Shown in pieces: positions 1-9,600 of a stretch of DNA of 61,291 nucleotides; within the stretch, counting starts at the first letter, position 1, and each line of letters opens with the position of its first letter. Made by a program: the position numbers and the translations under genes. Origin of the DNA: Rahnella perminowiae (GTDB taxonomy: Bacteria; Pseudomonadota; Gammaproteobacteria; Enterobacterales; Enterobacteriaceae); NCBI RefSeq assembly GCF_019049755.1, contig NZ_JAFMOS010000644.1, forward strand, positions 1-61,291, given 5' to 3'. The notes under the pieces were generated by a model. The model ran no database searches. It was not told the origin of the DNA and saw only the letters and a program-made list of their open reading frames with translations.

Positions 1-495
1 GGGGATGGGAAAAGTCGAGGGCCTTTTGTTGTCACGCCGCCATTGTTCAGACTAAATGCAAAACAAGAAAATACTCTTCGTATTTCGTATACGGGCAGTG
101 AATTACCATCCGATAAAGAATCCATATTCTATATAAATGTTCGGGCAATTCCCTCTTCTCCCAAAAATAATACAAATGAACTTAAGTTGGTGTTTAAAAG
201 CCGCATCAAACTTTTTTACCGACCACAAAATCTGTCGGGTCGTAGCGCTGAAGCTTACAAATCACTGACGTTTTTCCGGGACCATAACGAGCTCCGAATT
301 ACCAACCCGTCTCCTTATTACGTCGTTTTTAGTTCACTTAAGCTGGGAAATACGCCGTTGAAAGATACTGACATGATTGCGCCCGGAGCTCAGATAACGG
401 TGAAACTGCCCCCCGATATTTCTGGAAATATCATCCGCTGGGGAGCCATCAATGACTTTGGCGGCAGTTCTGCTTTTGAAGAACGCACTCTGTAA
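1..495 (+). CDS. Periplasmic fimbrial chaperone, PapD/FimC family (3' part, runs off the window start)
   Basis: This chaperone would bind secreted fimbrial subunits in the periplasm, complete their immunoglobulin fold by donor-strand complementation and hand them to the usher. The reading frame is open from base 1 and 164 codons are visible. The visible part begins with the family signature GPFVVTPPLFRL and continues through the LRI segment of the subunit-binding G1 strand region. KLFYRP and the C-terminal second Ig-like domain follow. About 60-80 N-terminal residues, including the signal peptide, lie outside the window. A TTG at 43 is in frame but lies inside the conserved domain, so it is not the start. 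The usher gene begins 47 bases downstream on the same strand, which supports one chaperone-usher-adhesin operon. No fimbrial system name can be given from this fragment. Confidence 0.9.
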   Translation, partial: GDGKSRGPFVVTPPLFRLNAKQENTLRISYTGSELPSDKESIFYINVRAIPSSPKNNTNELKLVFKSRIKLFYRPQNLSGRSAEAYKSLTFFRDHNELRITNPSPYYVVFSSLKLGNTPLKDTDMIAPGAQITVKLPPDISGNIIRWGAINDFGGSSAFEERTL

Positions 496-542
496 TTCCC
501 CATTTTTTGGCAACCAACATTACGTTTTCCATAAGAGATTCT

Positions 543-3101
543 ATGACGATATCGTTTGATGACAATCATCGTGCAATACGCCAGCAGGCACACGCCGTCT
601 CTTCTTGCCGGCGTATTCTTTTTAAACTGTGCATTGTGAGTATGCTGGTGCACATTGCGCTGACTTGTCAGGCACATGCAGAAACATCTGGTGAAGTCTA
701 TTTTGACCCGAGATTAATGGAGCACTCCGGTCCTGAAACCGGACCCGTGGATTTGTCGATCTTCACCCTCAGTGATAAAGCCCAAATAGCCGGGACTTAT
801 GACACCACGATTTACGTTAATCAGAAAAAAATCCTGCAGCAGCAGATACGTTACGATCAGGCAGCCGATGGTTCGCTTGTTCCGCAAATCACCCCGGATT
901 TACTGCGTGCGTTAAACGTGAATGTTGATGCTTTTCCTGTATTAGTCGCGCATGAACATAATGCCCCTTTGCAGCATCTCTCCGTCTATATTCCTGCTGC
1001 GGATGCAAAACTTGATTTCAACCTGATGAAACTCGATATCAGTATTCCTCAGGCCGCGATGAACAACCGGGCGAAGGATTTTGTTGATCCTGCCAGATGG
1101 GATGACGGCGTTCCGGTCTTGTTTTCCAACTACACTTTTTCGGGCGCAAAGCGCGAGAACAGGAATGGCGGTGGTGATTCCAGCCAATATTTGAATCTTC
1201 AGAATGGATTTAATGCAGGCCCCTGGCGTTTTCGTAACTACACCACTTACAGCAGTAACGAGGGAGAGAACTCATGGGATGTCATCTCCACAAACGTTGA
1301 GCGGGATATCAAATTTCTTAAATCTAAAATGATTATCGGAGAAAGCTCCACACCTGGAGATATTTTCCCCAGCCAGCAATTTACCGGTATTCAATTGTCC
1401 TCAGACGACAACATGCTGCCCAACAGCCTGAAAGGATTTGCGCCCACGATCAGGGGGATCGCTAACTCCAATGCTGAAGTTACCATTAGACAAAATGGCT
1501 ACATCATTTATCAAAGTTATGTCGCGCCAGGTGCTTTTGAAATAACAGATTTGTATCCCACGGCCTATAGCGGAGATTTAGAAGTTACAGTTAAAGAAGC
1601 CGACGGGACTGAGCGACGTTTCAATCAACCTTTTGCTGCCGTACCGGTTATGCAGCGTCCGGGGCGGTTAAAATACAGCGCGACTCTGGCCAGGTACCGT
1701 GCGGCAGATAAAAATGACCGCGAACCTGAGTTCGCACAGGCCACCGCAATTTATGGGGTGACTAACGATATCACTTTATACACCGGCACCCTGCTTTCAA
1801 CCGATTATTTGGCCGGAATTGCTGGCACAGGTTTTAGCCTTCATTCATTAGGTTCAGTCTCTTTAGACATGACTTATGCCCAAACGACTTTGGATAACGA
1901 TCAACGTCATACCGGGCAATCTTATCGAATACAGTATTCCAAAAATATCGAAGCCACGGAAACCAACGTGACATTGGCTGGGTATCGTTATTCAACGGCA
2001 GGTTTCTATGACTTCGATGAAGCGAATGAACACCAGGACGACAACGAATCCTCTTCTCTGGACGGTCATAAGCGCAGCAAATTTCAGGTGAGTGTTAACC
2101 AGGGATTATGGGAAGGCACGAGCATGTATCTTTCGGCTTACCAGCAGGATTACTGGCAGAGAAGTGACACAGAGAAAAATCTCGCACTGGGGCTTAACTT
2201 CAGCCTCTACGGAATCAATTATAACCTGACGTACATCTACAGCCGTCTGGAAGATGAAGACAGTGATCAGCAGTTCGCGCTGAATGTCCGTATTCCGTTA
2301 AGTCGCTGGCTGCCAAACAGCTGGGCATCCTATAACGCGACGCAGCAAAAAGGCGGTGATACCCGTCAGCAGGTCGGATTAAGCGGAACAGCATTAGATG
2401 ACAATCGGCTAAGCTACAACTTGCAGCAAAGCCACACGGATCACGGAGGCGGCAACAGCAGCAGTCTTTATTCTTCATACCGTGCGGCTTTCGGTACACT
2501 CAATGCAGGTTATAACTATGACGATGTTACCCGGCAAACCAGCTATGGCATGTCGGGTGGCCTTGTAGCCCATTCGCACGGTATTACCTTATCTCAGCCT
2601 CTCAGTAATTCTTTCGCCCTGATAGATGCAAACGGGGCCAGTGGTGCGCGGATACAAAACATCCCGGGGTTGAAAACAGACTGGCGTGGTTATGCGATCG
2701 TCCCTTATCTGACGCCTTATAGCGAAAATCGTATTTCTATCGATACCACGACTTTACCGGAAGATGTTGATGTCAAAAATAATTCAGAAATAGTGATTCC
2801 TAATAAAGGCGCCATGGTCACGGCTCACTTCGATGCGCATATCGGCGTAAGAGCATTAATCAAACTGGTTCAACCCGGTAATAAACCCGTCCCCTTTGGA
2901 GCCGTTGCGGTAAGTGAAGATCAGACGCTGGAAAATATTGTTGATGATGGCGGTATCTTGTATCTGACAGGGCTCACCCCGGAAAAAATGACCGTGCTGC
3001 ATGTGAAATGGGGATTTGCAGCAAGCCAACAATGTCGTGCGAATATCAAAGTGAAAACATCCGGGAAGTCTGTGCAGACTCTCACGGCTCAGTGCATTTA
3101 A
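543..3101 (+). CDS. Outer membrane fimbrial usher, FimD/PapC family
   Basis: The usher is the outer membrane pore that receives chaperone-subunit complexes and assembles and exports the fimbrial fibre. The product is 852 residues, normal for the family. It has a long N-terminal region with a hydrophobic signal segment ending near AHAET, the N-terminal domain motif EVYFDPRLM, and the usher barrel signatures QFTGIQLSSDDNMLP and FAPTIRGIA. The plug region contains YIIYQSYVAPGAFEI. The C-terminal domains end in a typical QCRANI...C arrangement. The frame can be opened at a TTG at 507, but the ATG at 543 is preferred because a purine-rich AAGAGA lies just upstream. The next gene starts 8 bases after the stop. 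Base composition is lower in GC than the housekeeping genes downstream, as is common for fimbrial loci. Confidence 0.93.
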   Translation: MTISFDDNHRAIRQQAHAVSSCRRILFKLCIVSMLVHIALTCQAHAETSGEVYFDPRLMEHSGPETGPVDLSIFTLSDKAQIAGTYDTTIYVNQKKILQQQIRYDQAADGSLVPQITPDLLRALNVNVDAFPVLVAHEHNAPLQHLSVYIPAADAKLDFNLMKLDISIPQAAMNNRAKDFVDPARWDDGVPVLFSNYTFSGAKRENRNGGGDSSQYLNLQNGFNAGPWRFRNYTTYSSNEGENSWDVISTNVERDIKFLKSKMIIGESSTPGDIFPSQQFTGIQLSSDDNMLPNSLKGFAPTIRGIANSNAEVTIRQNGYIIYQSYVAPGAFEITDLYPTAYSGDLEVTVKEADGTERRFNQPFAAVPVMQRPGRLKYSATLARYRAADKNDREPEFAQATAIYGVTNDITLYTGTLLSTDYLAGIAGTGFSLHSLGSVSLDMTYAQTTLDNDQRHTGQSYRIQYSKNIEATETNVTLAGYRYSTAGFYDFDEANEHQDDNESSSLDGHKRSKFQVSVNQGLWEGTSMYLSAYQQDYWQRSDTEKNLALGLNFSLYGINYNLTYIYSRLEDEDSDQQFALNVRIPLSRWLPNSWASYNATQQKGGDTRQQVGLSGTALDDNRLSYNLQQSHTDHGGGNSSSLYSSYRAAFGTLNAGYNYDDVTRQTSYGMSGGLVAHSHGITLSQPLSNSFALIDANGASGARIQNIPGLKTDWRGYAIVPYLTPYSENRISIDTTTLPEDVDVKNNSEIVIPNKGAMVTAHFDAHIGVRALIKLVQPGNKPVPFGAVAVSEDQTLENIVDDGGILYLTGLTPEKMTVLHVKWGFAASQQCRANIKVKTSGKSVQTLTAQCI

Positions 3102-3109
3102 GGATGAAG

Positions 3110-4210
3110 ATGAAGATAAACAAAGGGAAGCAGAGGATCACCCTCCTCGCGCTGGTATTAGCATTGTCAGGTACGTATTCCTCTTCAGCCCTGGCAGGGT
3201 CGGAAGCCTGCGAGCCCAGCACGGGCAGCGCGCTGTCTTATGACAATTCGCTCAATGAAGACATGAAAGCAGAAGAGAATACCGTGGGTAAGTCCTATGA
3301 ACGTGCATTTAATGCAAGTCATCAGGGTTACCAGATAATGTGTAATTGCTCAGATGCCGATGTGAGTACCGATGCCATACTGATCCTTTATGCCCTGAAA
3401 TCCTCTTTACCGGCCGGACATACAAACAATTATTATAAAATTAATGATCATCTGGATGTGATGACACGTATCGCTATTCCTAAAACGTCAGAGCCAGTGA
3501 TTGTTCCGGCGAGTAAAATCAGTGATGCCACACGACACTGGGATAAGGACGGAACGGGAATTTGCCCACAGCAAAGTACACAGGACACCTTGACCACTGG
3601 CTCGGAAGGCAGCCTGTCGTTCTACGTCACAAAACCCTTTGTGGGTCAGCTGGAAATCCCGCGTACTGCGGTAGCTGAAATCTATGCAACGTCTGCAACA
3701 TCATCCTCATACAGCACAAAATCGACTGTTCCGGTCGCCATTGTTTATATCGGCGGTACCATTACGGTTCCTCAAAGTTGCGAGATCAATAAAGGTGAAA
3801 TTATATCAGTAGATTTTGGCACCATTAGCGCGGCCACATTTACCCGGCTCAAACAACCACCGGAGAATTTCCGACCTAATACATTCGATATCGTTTACGA
3901 CTGTACGCAAAATGGTCTTCCGGTCATTCCTTCCGGCAACAAATTAACCATGACGCTCGAAGCAGAAGATGTGGTTGATCAGTACTATCTGGTGGGCAGA
4001 CGCCGTGCTAAGGATAATGTGGCCGATATTGGCATCACTGTTTTAGATAGTGGCGGAATATCTATCCCGTTCAGAAACGGCATACTGCCTATGAATCAGA
4101 ACGGTGAGGGGCAGATAACCCTGAGTGCCTACCCCATCAATCTGGTCGGCGGTAAGTTGGAAACCGGTGAATTCAGCGGGGTCGCGACCCTGAAAATTGA
4201 TATTAAATAA
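3110..4210 (+). CDS. Fimbrial minor subunit, probable two-domain tip adhesin
   Basis: The product is 366 residues, about twice the length of a structural pilin. It has a signal peptide ending near SSALAG, then an N-terminal region with cysteines in ACEPS, IMCNCSD and GICPQ. A C-terminal pilin-like domain begins at PQSCEINKGEIISVDFG and has the usual second cysteine (YDCTQNG); it ends in the alternating hydrophobic strand ATLKIDIK, which donor-strand exchange uses. This layout of binding domain plus pilin domain is that of fimbrial tip adhesins, but the receptor cannot be read from the sequence. The start at 3110 follows AAGGA at a good distance; the ATG at 3104 overlaps that site and is less likely. 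It is the last gene of the operon, and no major pilin is seen downstream, so the pilin gene should lie upstream of the window. Confidence 0.8.
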   Translation: MKINKGKQRITLLALVLALSGTYSSSALAGSEACEPSTGSALSYDNSLNEDMKAEENTVGKSYERAFNASHQGYQIMCNCSDADVSTDAILILYALKSSLPAGHTNNYYKINDHLDVMTRIAIPKTSEPVIVPASKISDATRHWDKDGTGICPQQSTQDTLTTGSEGSLSFYVTKPFVGQLEIPRTAVAEIYATSATSSSYSTKSTVPVAIVYIGGTITVPQSCEINKGEIISVDFGTISAATFTRLKQPPENFRPNTFDIVYDCTQNGLPVIPSGNKLTMTLEAEDVVDQYYLVGRRRAKDNVADIGITVLDSGGISIPFRNGILPMNQNGEGQITLSAYPINLVGGKLETGEFSGVATLKIDIK

Positions 4211-4212
4211 GT

Positions 4213-4240
4213 GCTAAAAAGGCAGCCTTGATGCTGCCTG
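4213..4240 (-). terminator. Rho-independent terminator of pbpC, between convergent genes
   Basis: Stem AGGCAGC (4220-4226) pairs with GCTGCCT (4233-4239). Read on the minus strand the hairpin is followed by TTTTTAG, so it best fits the end of the yfhM-pbpC operon. On the plus strand it is followed by a weaker pyrimidine run and may also slow fimbrial transcripts. Confidence 0.75.
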
Positions 4241-4261
4241 TTCTCTTCAGAGCATCCTTCT

Positions 4262-6631
4262 TCAGTTCACAATCTCTATATTCACTAACCGGCTGTCCGC
4301 CCTTCCATGATCGTCGACCGCACGGATACGGTACTGGCCGTTATTGATGGGCCGCCAGTTGATAGCAGATTTGCTGGCAGAGCTGCCGAGGTAGATGTCA
4401 TCGACAAACCAATACACCGTTTTACTGTCCGCATCCGTGACCGCATTAAAGGCAATCCGGTCACGACCTTGCAGTGACTGCCGCAGCGTGTAAGTGGTAT
4501 TTTTCAGTGGTGATGTGATGCGCGGAGGATTACCGCTGACATCCACCCCCTCATCTTTGCAGTGATTGGCCGGGGGTTTGCGTTTTGGCAGGCCTGCCTG
4601 TGCAAACACATTCGCCAGATCCGATGGCCAGAACTCAAACACTTCCGTACGGGTTTCGTCTTCCTCATAAGGTGGGCAGGCCACCTCACCGGTGAGTTTA
4701 TCGAGACGTACCGGCCGGTAAACCGTATCAACTTTGATCGGCGACTTGCCCGGAATAAACCAGGTTTTCCCTTTTTGCTGGCACCACGGGGTTGGTAAAT
4801 CACCACTGGCGAGGCAAATATCAACCCGCTTCAGCCGCTTCGGAAACGGGCGTTCAGGCTCCTGCAAATCAGAATAACTGGCGTTAATGTTGTCGATAAT
4901 ATTGAAAAATAACGGCGCCGCCGCCTCTGCGCCGACAAACACGTTGTTGCCTTTACTGTCAAAATTCCCTTCCCATACGACTAACACATAAGGCCCGAAA
5001 CCCCCCACGCTCCAGGCATCACGAAAGCCCCAGGAGGTGCCGGTCTTCCAATAAACCGGCAGCGAAGACGGTGCCTGTGCCAGCGTATCGCCAGGTCGGC
5101 GGTGCTGGCGCAGCATGTCGAGTGTCATAAAACTGGCTTCCTCACTCAGCAAACGCACTGGCACCGTCTGGCGTGGATCGGACTTTTGCATCCGCAGTGG
5201 TTGCAACACACCCCGGTTCGCCAGCAGGGCATACAGTTTTGCCAGTTCCTGCATCGTCACCTCCCCGCCGCCCAGCACCAGCGACAAACCGTAGTGATTT
5301 TCGCCGGACATATTGGCGATGCCGGACAGACGCAGGAACTGATAGAACGTTGGCTGGCGAAGCTGTGACGCGACATAGACGGCAGGAATATTGCGACTGA
5401 AATTCAGTGCATCAGTTGCGGTCACCGGACCGAGAAAGCGGCGATCAAAGTTCTCCGGCGCGTAGGCACCAAACGCGGAAGGCACATCCTTCAGGATAGT
5501 CATCGGGTGCAGGACACCCTGTTCCATGCCCAGCGCATAAATGAAGGGCTTGAGCGCCGATCCCGGCGAGCGTTTGGCATTGGTGCCATTTACCTGCCCC
5601 TGAATCGCACGATTGTAATAATCCGCAGACCCAACCAGCGCACGCACACCCATATCACGGGTGTCGACCAGTAAAACGGCGGCATTGTGAATACCACGGT
5701 TTGTATTGCGGGTGATAAATGCATTGACCTGACGCTCGGTCAGCCGCTGCAAACCCGCATCCAGGGTAGTATCAATTCGGGTATCCGTGCGGATAACCTG
5801 CGGGTTTTGCTGACGTAACTGTTCAATGAAATGCGGGGCAATGTATGGCATCCGCTCGGGCTGGCGCATGGCCAACGGCAATCGGAATAATGAAAGCTGG
5901 CTGCTGTCTGTCGCATAATGCGCCTGCCAGCGCAGGAAAAGCCGATTACGTGCCTGCGTCAGCGCCGCACCGACAACACCGGTTTTAGGGTCGATACGGT
6001 TGCTCGGCGATTGCGGCAAAACTGCCAGCGTCATGGCTTCCGGTAACGTCAGGTCTTTCGGGGCTTTGTTAAAATAGATCAGGCTGGCCGCGCCAATACT
6101 TTCAATATTTCGTCCGTACGGCGCGTTGTTCAGATAGGCTTCAAGAATGTCATGTTTGGAATAACTCAGCTCCAGTTGCACAGCACGCAACACCTGCATG
6201 AATTTACCGGATGGCGTGCGGGTATTCAGATGCCAGCGCATTCGCGCGAGTTGCATTGTGATGGTCGAGCCGCCCTGCATCTTTTCGCCAGCGATATAGC
6301 TGCGCCAGAAACCCCGCATCAGGCTGAACGGATTGAAACCGGGGTTATAATAGAACCCGCGATCTTCGTGCAGCAACAAGCTTTTCACCGCCAGCGGAGA
6401 CACCTGTTCCAGCGGCGTCCACAGCCGGTAGCGATCATCGTTCGCCAGCGTGATACGCATCAGCGTGCCCTGCCGGTCATAGTAAACGGTGGAAAAAGGT
6501 TGCCCTTGCGAAAGAGGCGGATGCGGCCAGAGGCGACACGCCACCATAATCAGCACCAGTAAAAAAACCGCCATTGCTATGTTTTGCAACTGACGTTTGG
6601 CTGTTTTGGAAAATGCGGGAAAGGTGATCAT
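4262..6631 (-). CDS. pbpC: Penicillin-binding protein 1C (bifunctional glycosyltransferase/transpeptidase)
   Basis: PBP1C is an inner-membrane peptidoglycan synthase with its enzymatic domains in the periplasm. The product is 789 residues. It has one N-terminal transmembrane segment (about 17-33) and a GT51 domain with HEDRGFYYNPG (about 88-98) and GGSTITMQLAR (about 120-130). The transpeptidase domain has the SxxK motif SALK at 358-361, SRN at 412-414 and KTGT at 529-532, so all three penicillin-binding motifs are intact. The C-terminal 90 or so residues form the extra beta domain typical of PBP1C. It lies 55 bases downstream of yfhM, the pairing also found in E. coli, where the two are thought to act together in envelope defence. 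It ends at a convergent terminator. Confidence 0.96.
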   Translation of the reverse strand: MITFPAFSKTAKRQLQNIAMAVFLLVLIMVACRLWPHPPLSQGQPFSTVYYDRQGTLMRITLANDDRYRLWTPLEQVSPLAVKSLLLHEDRGFYYNPGFNPFSLMRGFWRSYIAGEKMQGGSTITMQLARMRWHLNTRTPSGKFMQVLRAVQLELSYSKHDILEAYLNNAPYGRNIESIGAASLIYFNKAPKDLTLPEAMTLAVLPQSPSNRIDPKTGVVGAALTQARNRLFLRWQAHYATDSSQLSLFRLPLAMRQPERMPYIAPHFIEQLRQQNPQVIRTDTRIDTTLDAGLQRLTERQVNAFITRNTNRGIHNAAVLLVDTRDMGVRALVGSADYYNRAIQGQVNGTNAKRSPGSALKPFIYALGMEQGVLHPMTILKDVPSAFGAYAPENFDRRFLGPVTATDALNFSRNIPAVYVASQLRQPTFYQFLRLSGIANMSGENHYGLSLVLGGGEVTMQELAKLYALLANRGVLQPLRMQKSDPRQTVPVRLLSEEASFMTLDMLRQHRRPGDTLAQAPSSLPVYWKTGTSWGFRDAWSVGGFGPYVLVVWEGNFDSKGNNVFVGAEAAAPLFFNIIDNINASYSDLQEPERPFPKRLKRVDICLASGDLPTPWCQQKGKTWFIPGKSPIKVDTVYRPVRLDKLTGEVACPPYEEDETRTEVFEFWPSDLANVFAQAGLPKRKPPANHCKDEGVDVSGNPPRITSPLKNTTYTLRQSLQGRDRIAFNAVTDADSKTVYWFVDDIYLGSSASKSAINWRPINNGQYRIRAVDDHGRADSRLVNIEIVN

Positions 6632-6686
6632 CTTGCTACTCAGAACAGGTTACGCCCCGCCGTAAACGACGGGGCTCTGCGTTTTG

Positions 6687-9600
6687 TTATTTTTCAGCCA
6701 CTGCTGTGCCATCCGCCGGCACGACCACCAGTTTTTTATCACTGACGGACAAAGCCTGAACATCACGATTGTACATCGCCTCACCGTAGGCTGGCGGAAT
6801 GAGGAAGCTGCCGGTATTGGTGGCTTTAATCTGATACACAAACTCCTGCACATCGGTACTGGCGCTGCCATAAATCACCACGCGATCTTCACGAATATCG
6901 CTGTAATCCGGTGCCCATGTCGAACCCGATGCCGCCAGTGGTGACTGCCAGGACGTAGAAGCCTCTGCGCCACTGTTTTCCTCATCACTGTCAGATTCCG
7001 GCTCCGGTGGTGTTTGCTGCACCACTTCAAAACCACCCGGCAGCAAATCAACAATCGCCAGATTACTTTGTCCTTCCTGCGAATTAGCGCGAACTTTCAG
7101 ATGTACATTGATCTTCTGCCCCAGCGTAATCTGCGTCACCGGCTTACCCTGCTCATCGGTGTAATCGCGGGTGATTTCCAGACCACGGGAAATGGCTTTC
7201 TCCGGCGCGGCCAGATCGTAGCCCGCCTGCGTCACCACATACCAGGCGGGCGCATTGTTGCTGTTTTCTACCCGGATAGCCTGCGCGTCAGCAGTGAAAT
7301 TCGCTTTCGCAAACAGCCCCTGAACCTGAGAAATCAGTCGCGGTTCGACGTTTTTCGTTTTGCTGATCTGCGTGATTTTCAGCGCATCCGGCACTGTCGC
7401 CTGCGCTGCCACCTGTGTGGAATAACTCTCCAGCGCCAGAATGCTCATCGCCGAGGAATACGTCGTATAGCGCTCTTCTTTCAGCGCTTTAACCATATTT
7501 TCCAGTACCTGCGGCGGAATGGCCGACACTTTTTCCGGGAAGTGACGGGTGATCAGATACAGCCGCGTCGCGTCCTGCACCAGCGGATCAAAATAACTTT
7601 GCGTCCACCAGGCTGTGTCATACGCCTTGCTCAGTTGCTTCCAGGTTGGCTGTAACAACGTATTCGCCTCATCATCCATTTTCAGCAAACGGTATGACGA
7701 CGCCAGATACATCGCGCTCAGATCGGTTTCCCAGATCTGTGGATAACGCTGCTGTAATGTGTCCTGCACCGAGGCCAGTAAACTGGTGGTGATTTCACCC
7801 TGACGGGTTAGCAGATATACCGCCCATGCCCGCAGACGCAGGGTATACAAATCATCGTTCTGATTGGCTGCCAGTTCGCGCAGCGCCGAATTGGCCTCTT
7901 CCAGCATACCGGCAGGCAACGCGATGCCCGCCGCTTTGGCTTCCAGCAAATATTGCACCACGTACGGTGTGACAAACGGATCGGTTTGCGGCGATGAACG
8001 CCACAGGCCAATTGCGCCGCTGTCGTTCTGACGTGAACGCAGCACCGCCATCATGTCTTTCAGTTGCTTGCTGCTGTCCGCCGGACTGAGATTGCCGCGC
8101 ATTTCCGGATGCATTGTTTCGAGGATCAACGGCACGGAGCGGCTGACAATCTGCTCAGAACAGTAATACGGATAATCCGCCAGATATTGGGATAAGCCGC
8201 GGGTCAGCACTAACGGCGAGTTGGATACCGCTGCCGTGCGCACCGCATAAGCATCAAACATCTGGCGCAGGTTATCGACGTTCTGACTGCTGCCGCTCAT
8301 ACGCCCCATCACCGACTGCGTGCGGAACGGCATCGCCGGGCGCACCGACGTACTGATCGTCCGGCGGCTGGTTTTATCTGCATACTTCGCGACAAACACC
8401 AGCGGTGCATCGCCCGGCAACGCTTTGGCGCGCAGGCGGAAGTTAACCACGCCTTCGCGTTTTTCTGCCAGTGACACGTTTTGATCGGCGTTACCCACCA
8501 CTTCAAGCTGCGGCGGTACGGTCAGGTGAATCGCAACCGGGATGCTTTTGCCGTTCAGCCCTTCGAGGTTATTGCTGACCCCCACGCTGACATCAAACTC
8601 ATCGCCCGGTGCCACCATCGACGGCACGTTTGGCGTCATGATGAAGTTGTCGCGCACGGTCGCCGAGGTCTGCGCTTTCCCTATTTTGTCCGGCGTGACG
8701 GAAATCGCCATCACGCGGATTTTACCGTTAAAGTAATCCGGCACCGGATAATTAAACTGCTTCTCACCGTTCACGTCGGTAATACCCGACCAGTACGCAA
8801 CAGGCTTATCGCGCTTACGTTTGAACGGATTGACGTTCAGATCCAGCCCTTCACCGGCATCGCCGCCCGGCGCGGCGGCCAGCTGCATCAGCTTGCTGAA
8901 TTCCGGCAGGATAAGATCCAGAATCTGCGCGCTTTCCACACCCAGTTCGCGTTTACGGAAGAAATACTCCAGGGGATCTTTCAGGCGATAACGCGCCACC
9001 TGCAAGATACCTTCATCCACAGCAAACAGCGCCACCTGTTGCGGCCCCTCGGTTTTCACCGTCATGACCAGATTTTCGCCGGGTTTAATCACTTCAGGCG
9101 CGTTGACTTCAAGACTGTTCTGCCGTGCTTTGGTGCTGATTTTGAACGGCATCACCCCGTAGCTCAGCGGACTCATGAAGATTTCATTGGAATTCACATC
9201 ACGCACGAACTGCACGTTAATGTAACCGTTGCCTTCCATTCCCGCCGGTACGCGAATTTTCTGCACCGAACTGGTGGTGTCGGTATGGAACCACTGCCAG
9301 CTGTACACTTTATCTTTCTCAATAGTGATCAGCCCGCTGCCGGTGTACGGCGCGTTAACGGATACCTCGATTTCCTCACCTGGCTGATATTCCGCCTGAT
9401 TGAGTTTCAGCTTCAGTTCAGCATTTCTGTCCAGCGAACGGCTGAGATTGGCGTTACCGGCCACGGTATAGCCAATGCGGTTCAGCACATTGCCTTTCGC
9501 ATCTTCAATGACCAGCACGAAATCGCCCGGTTTATCCGTCGCCAGCGTCAGGTTGTTGCCCTGCGCCGTCAGCGAAAGCGGTTGTTCCGACAACGGCACT

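Noticed and set aside
507-542. TTG start for the usher gene
   Set aside because: It adds 12 residues before an ATG that has a better purine-rich upstream site; the signal peptide does not need them.
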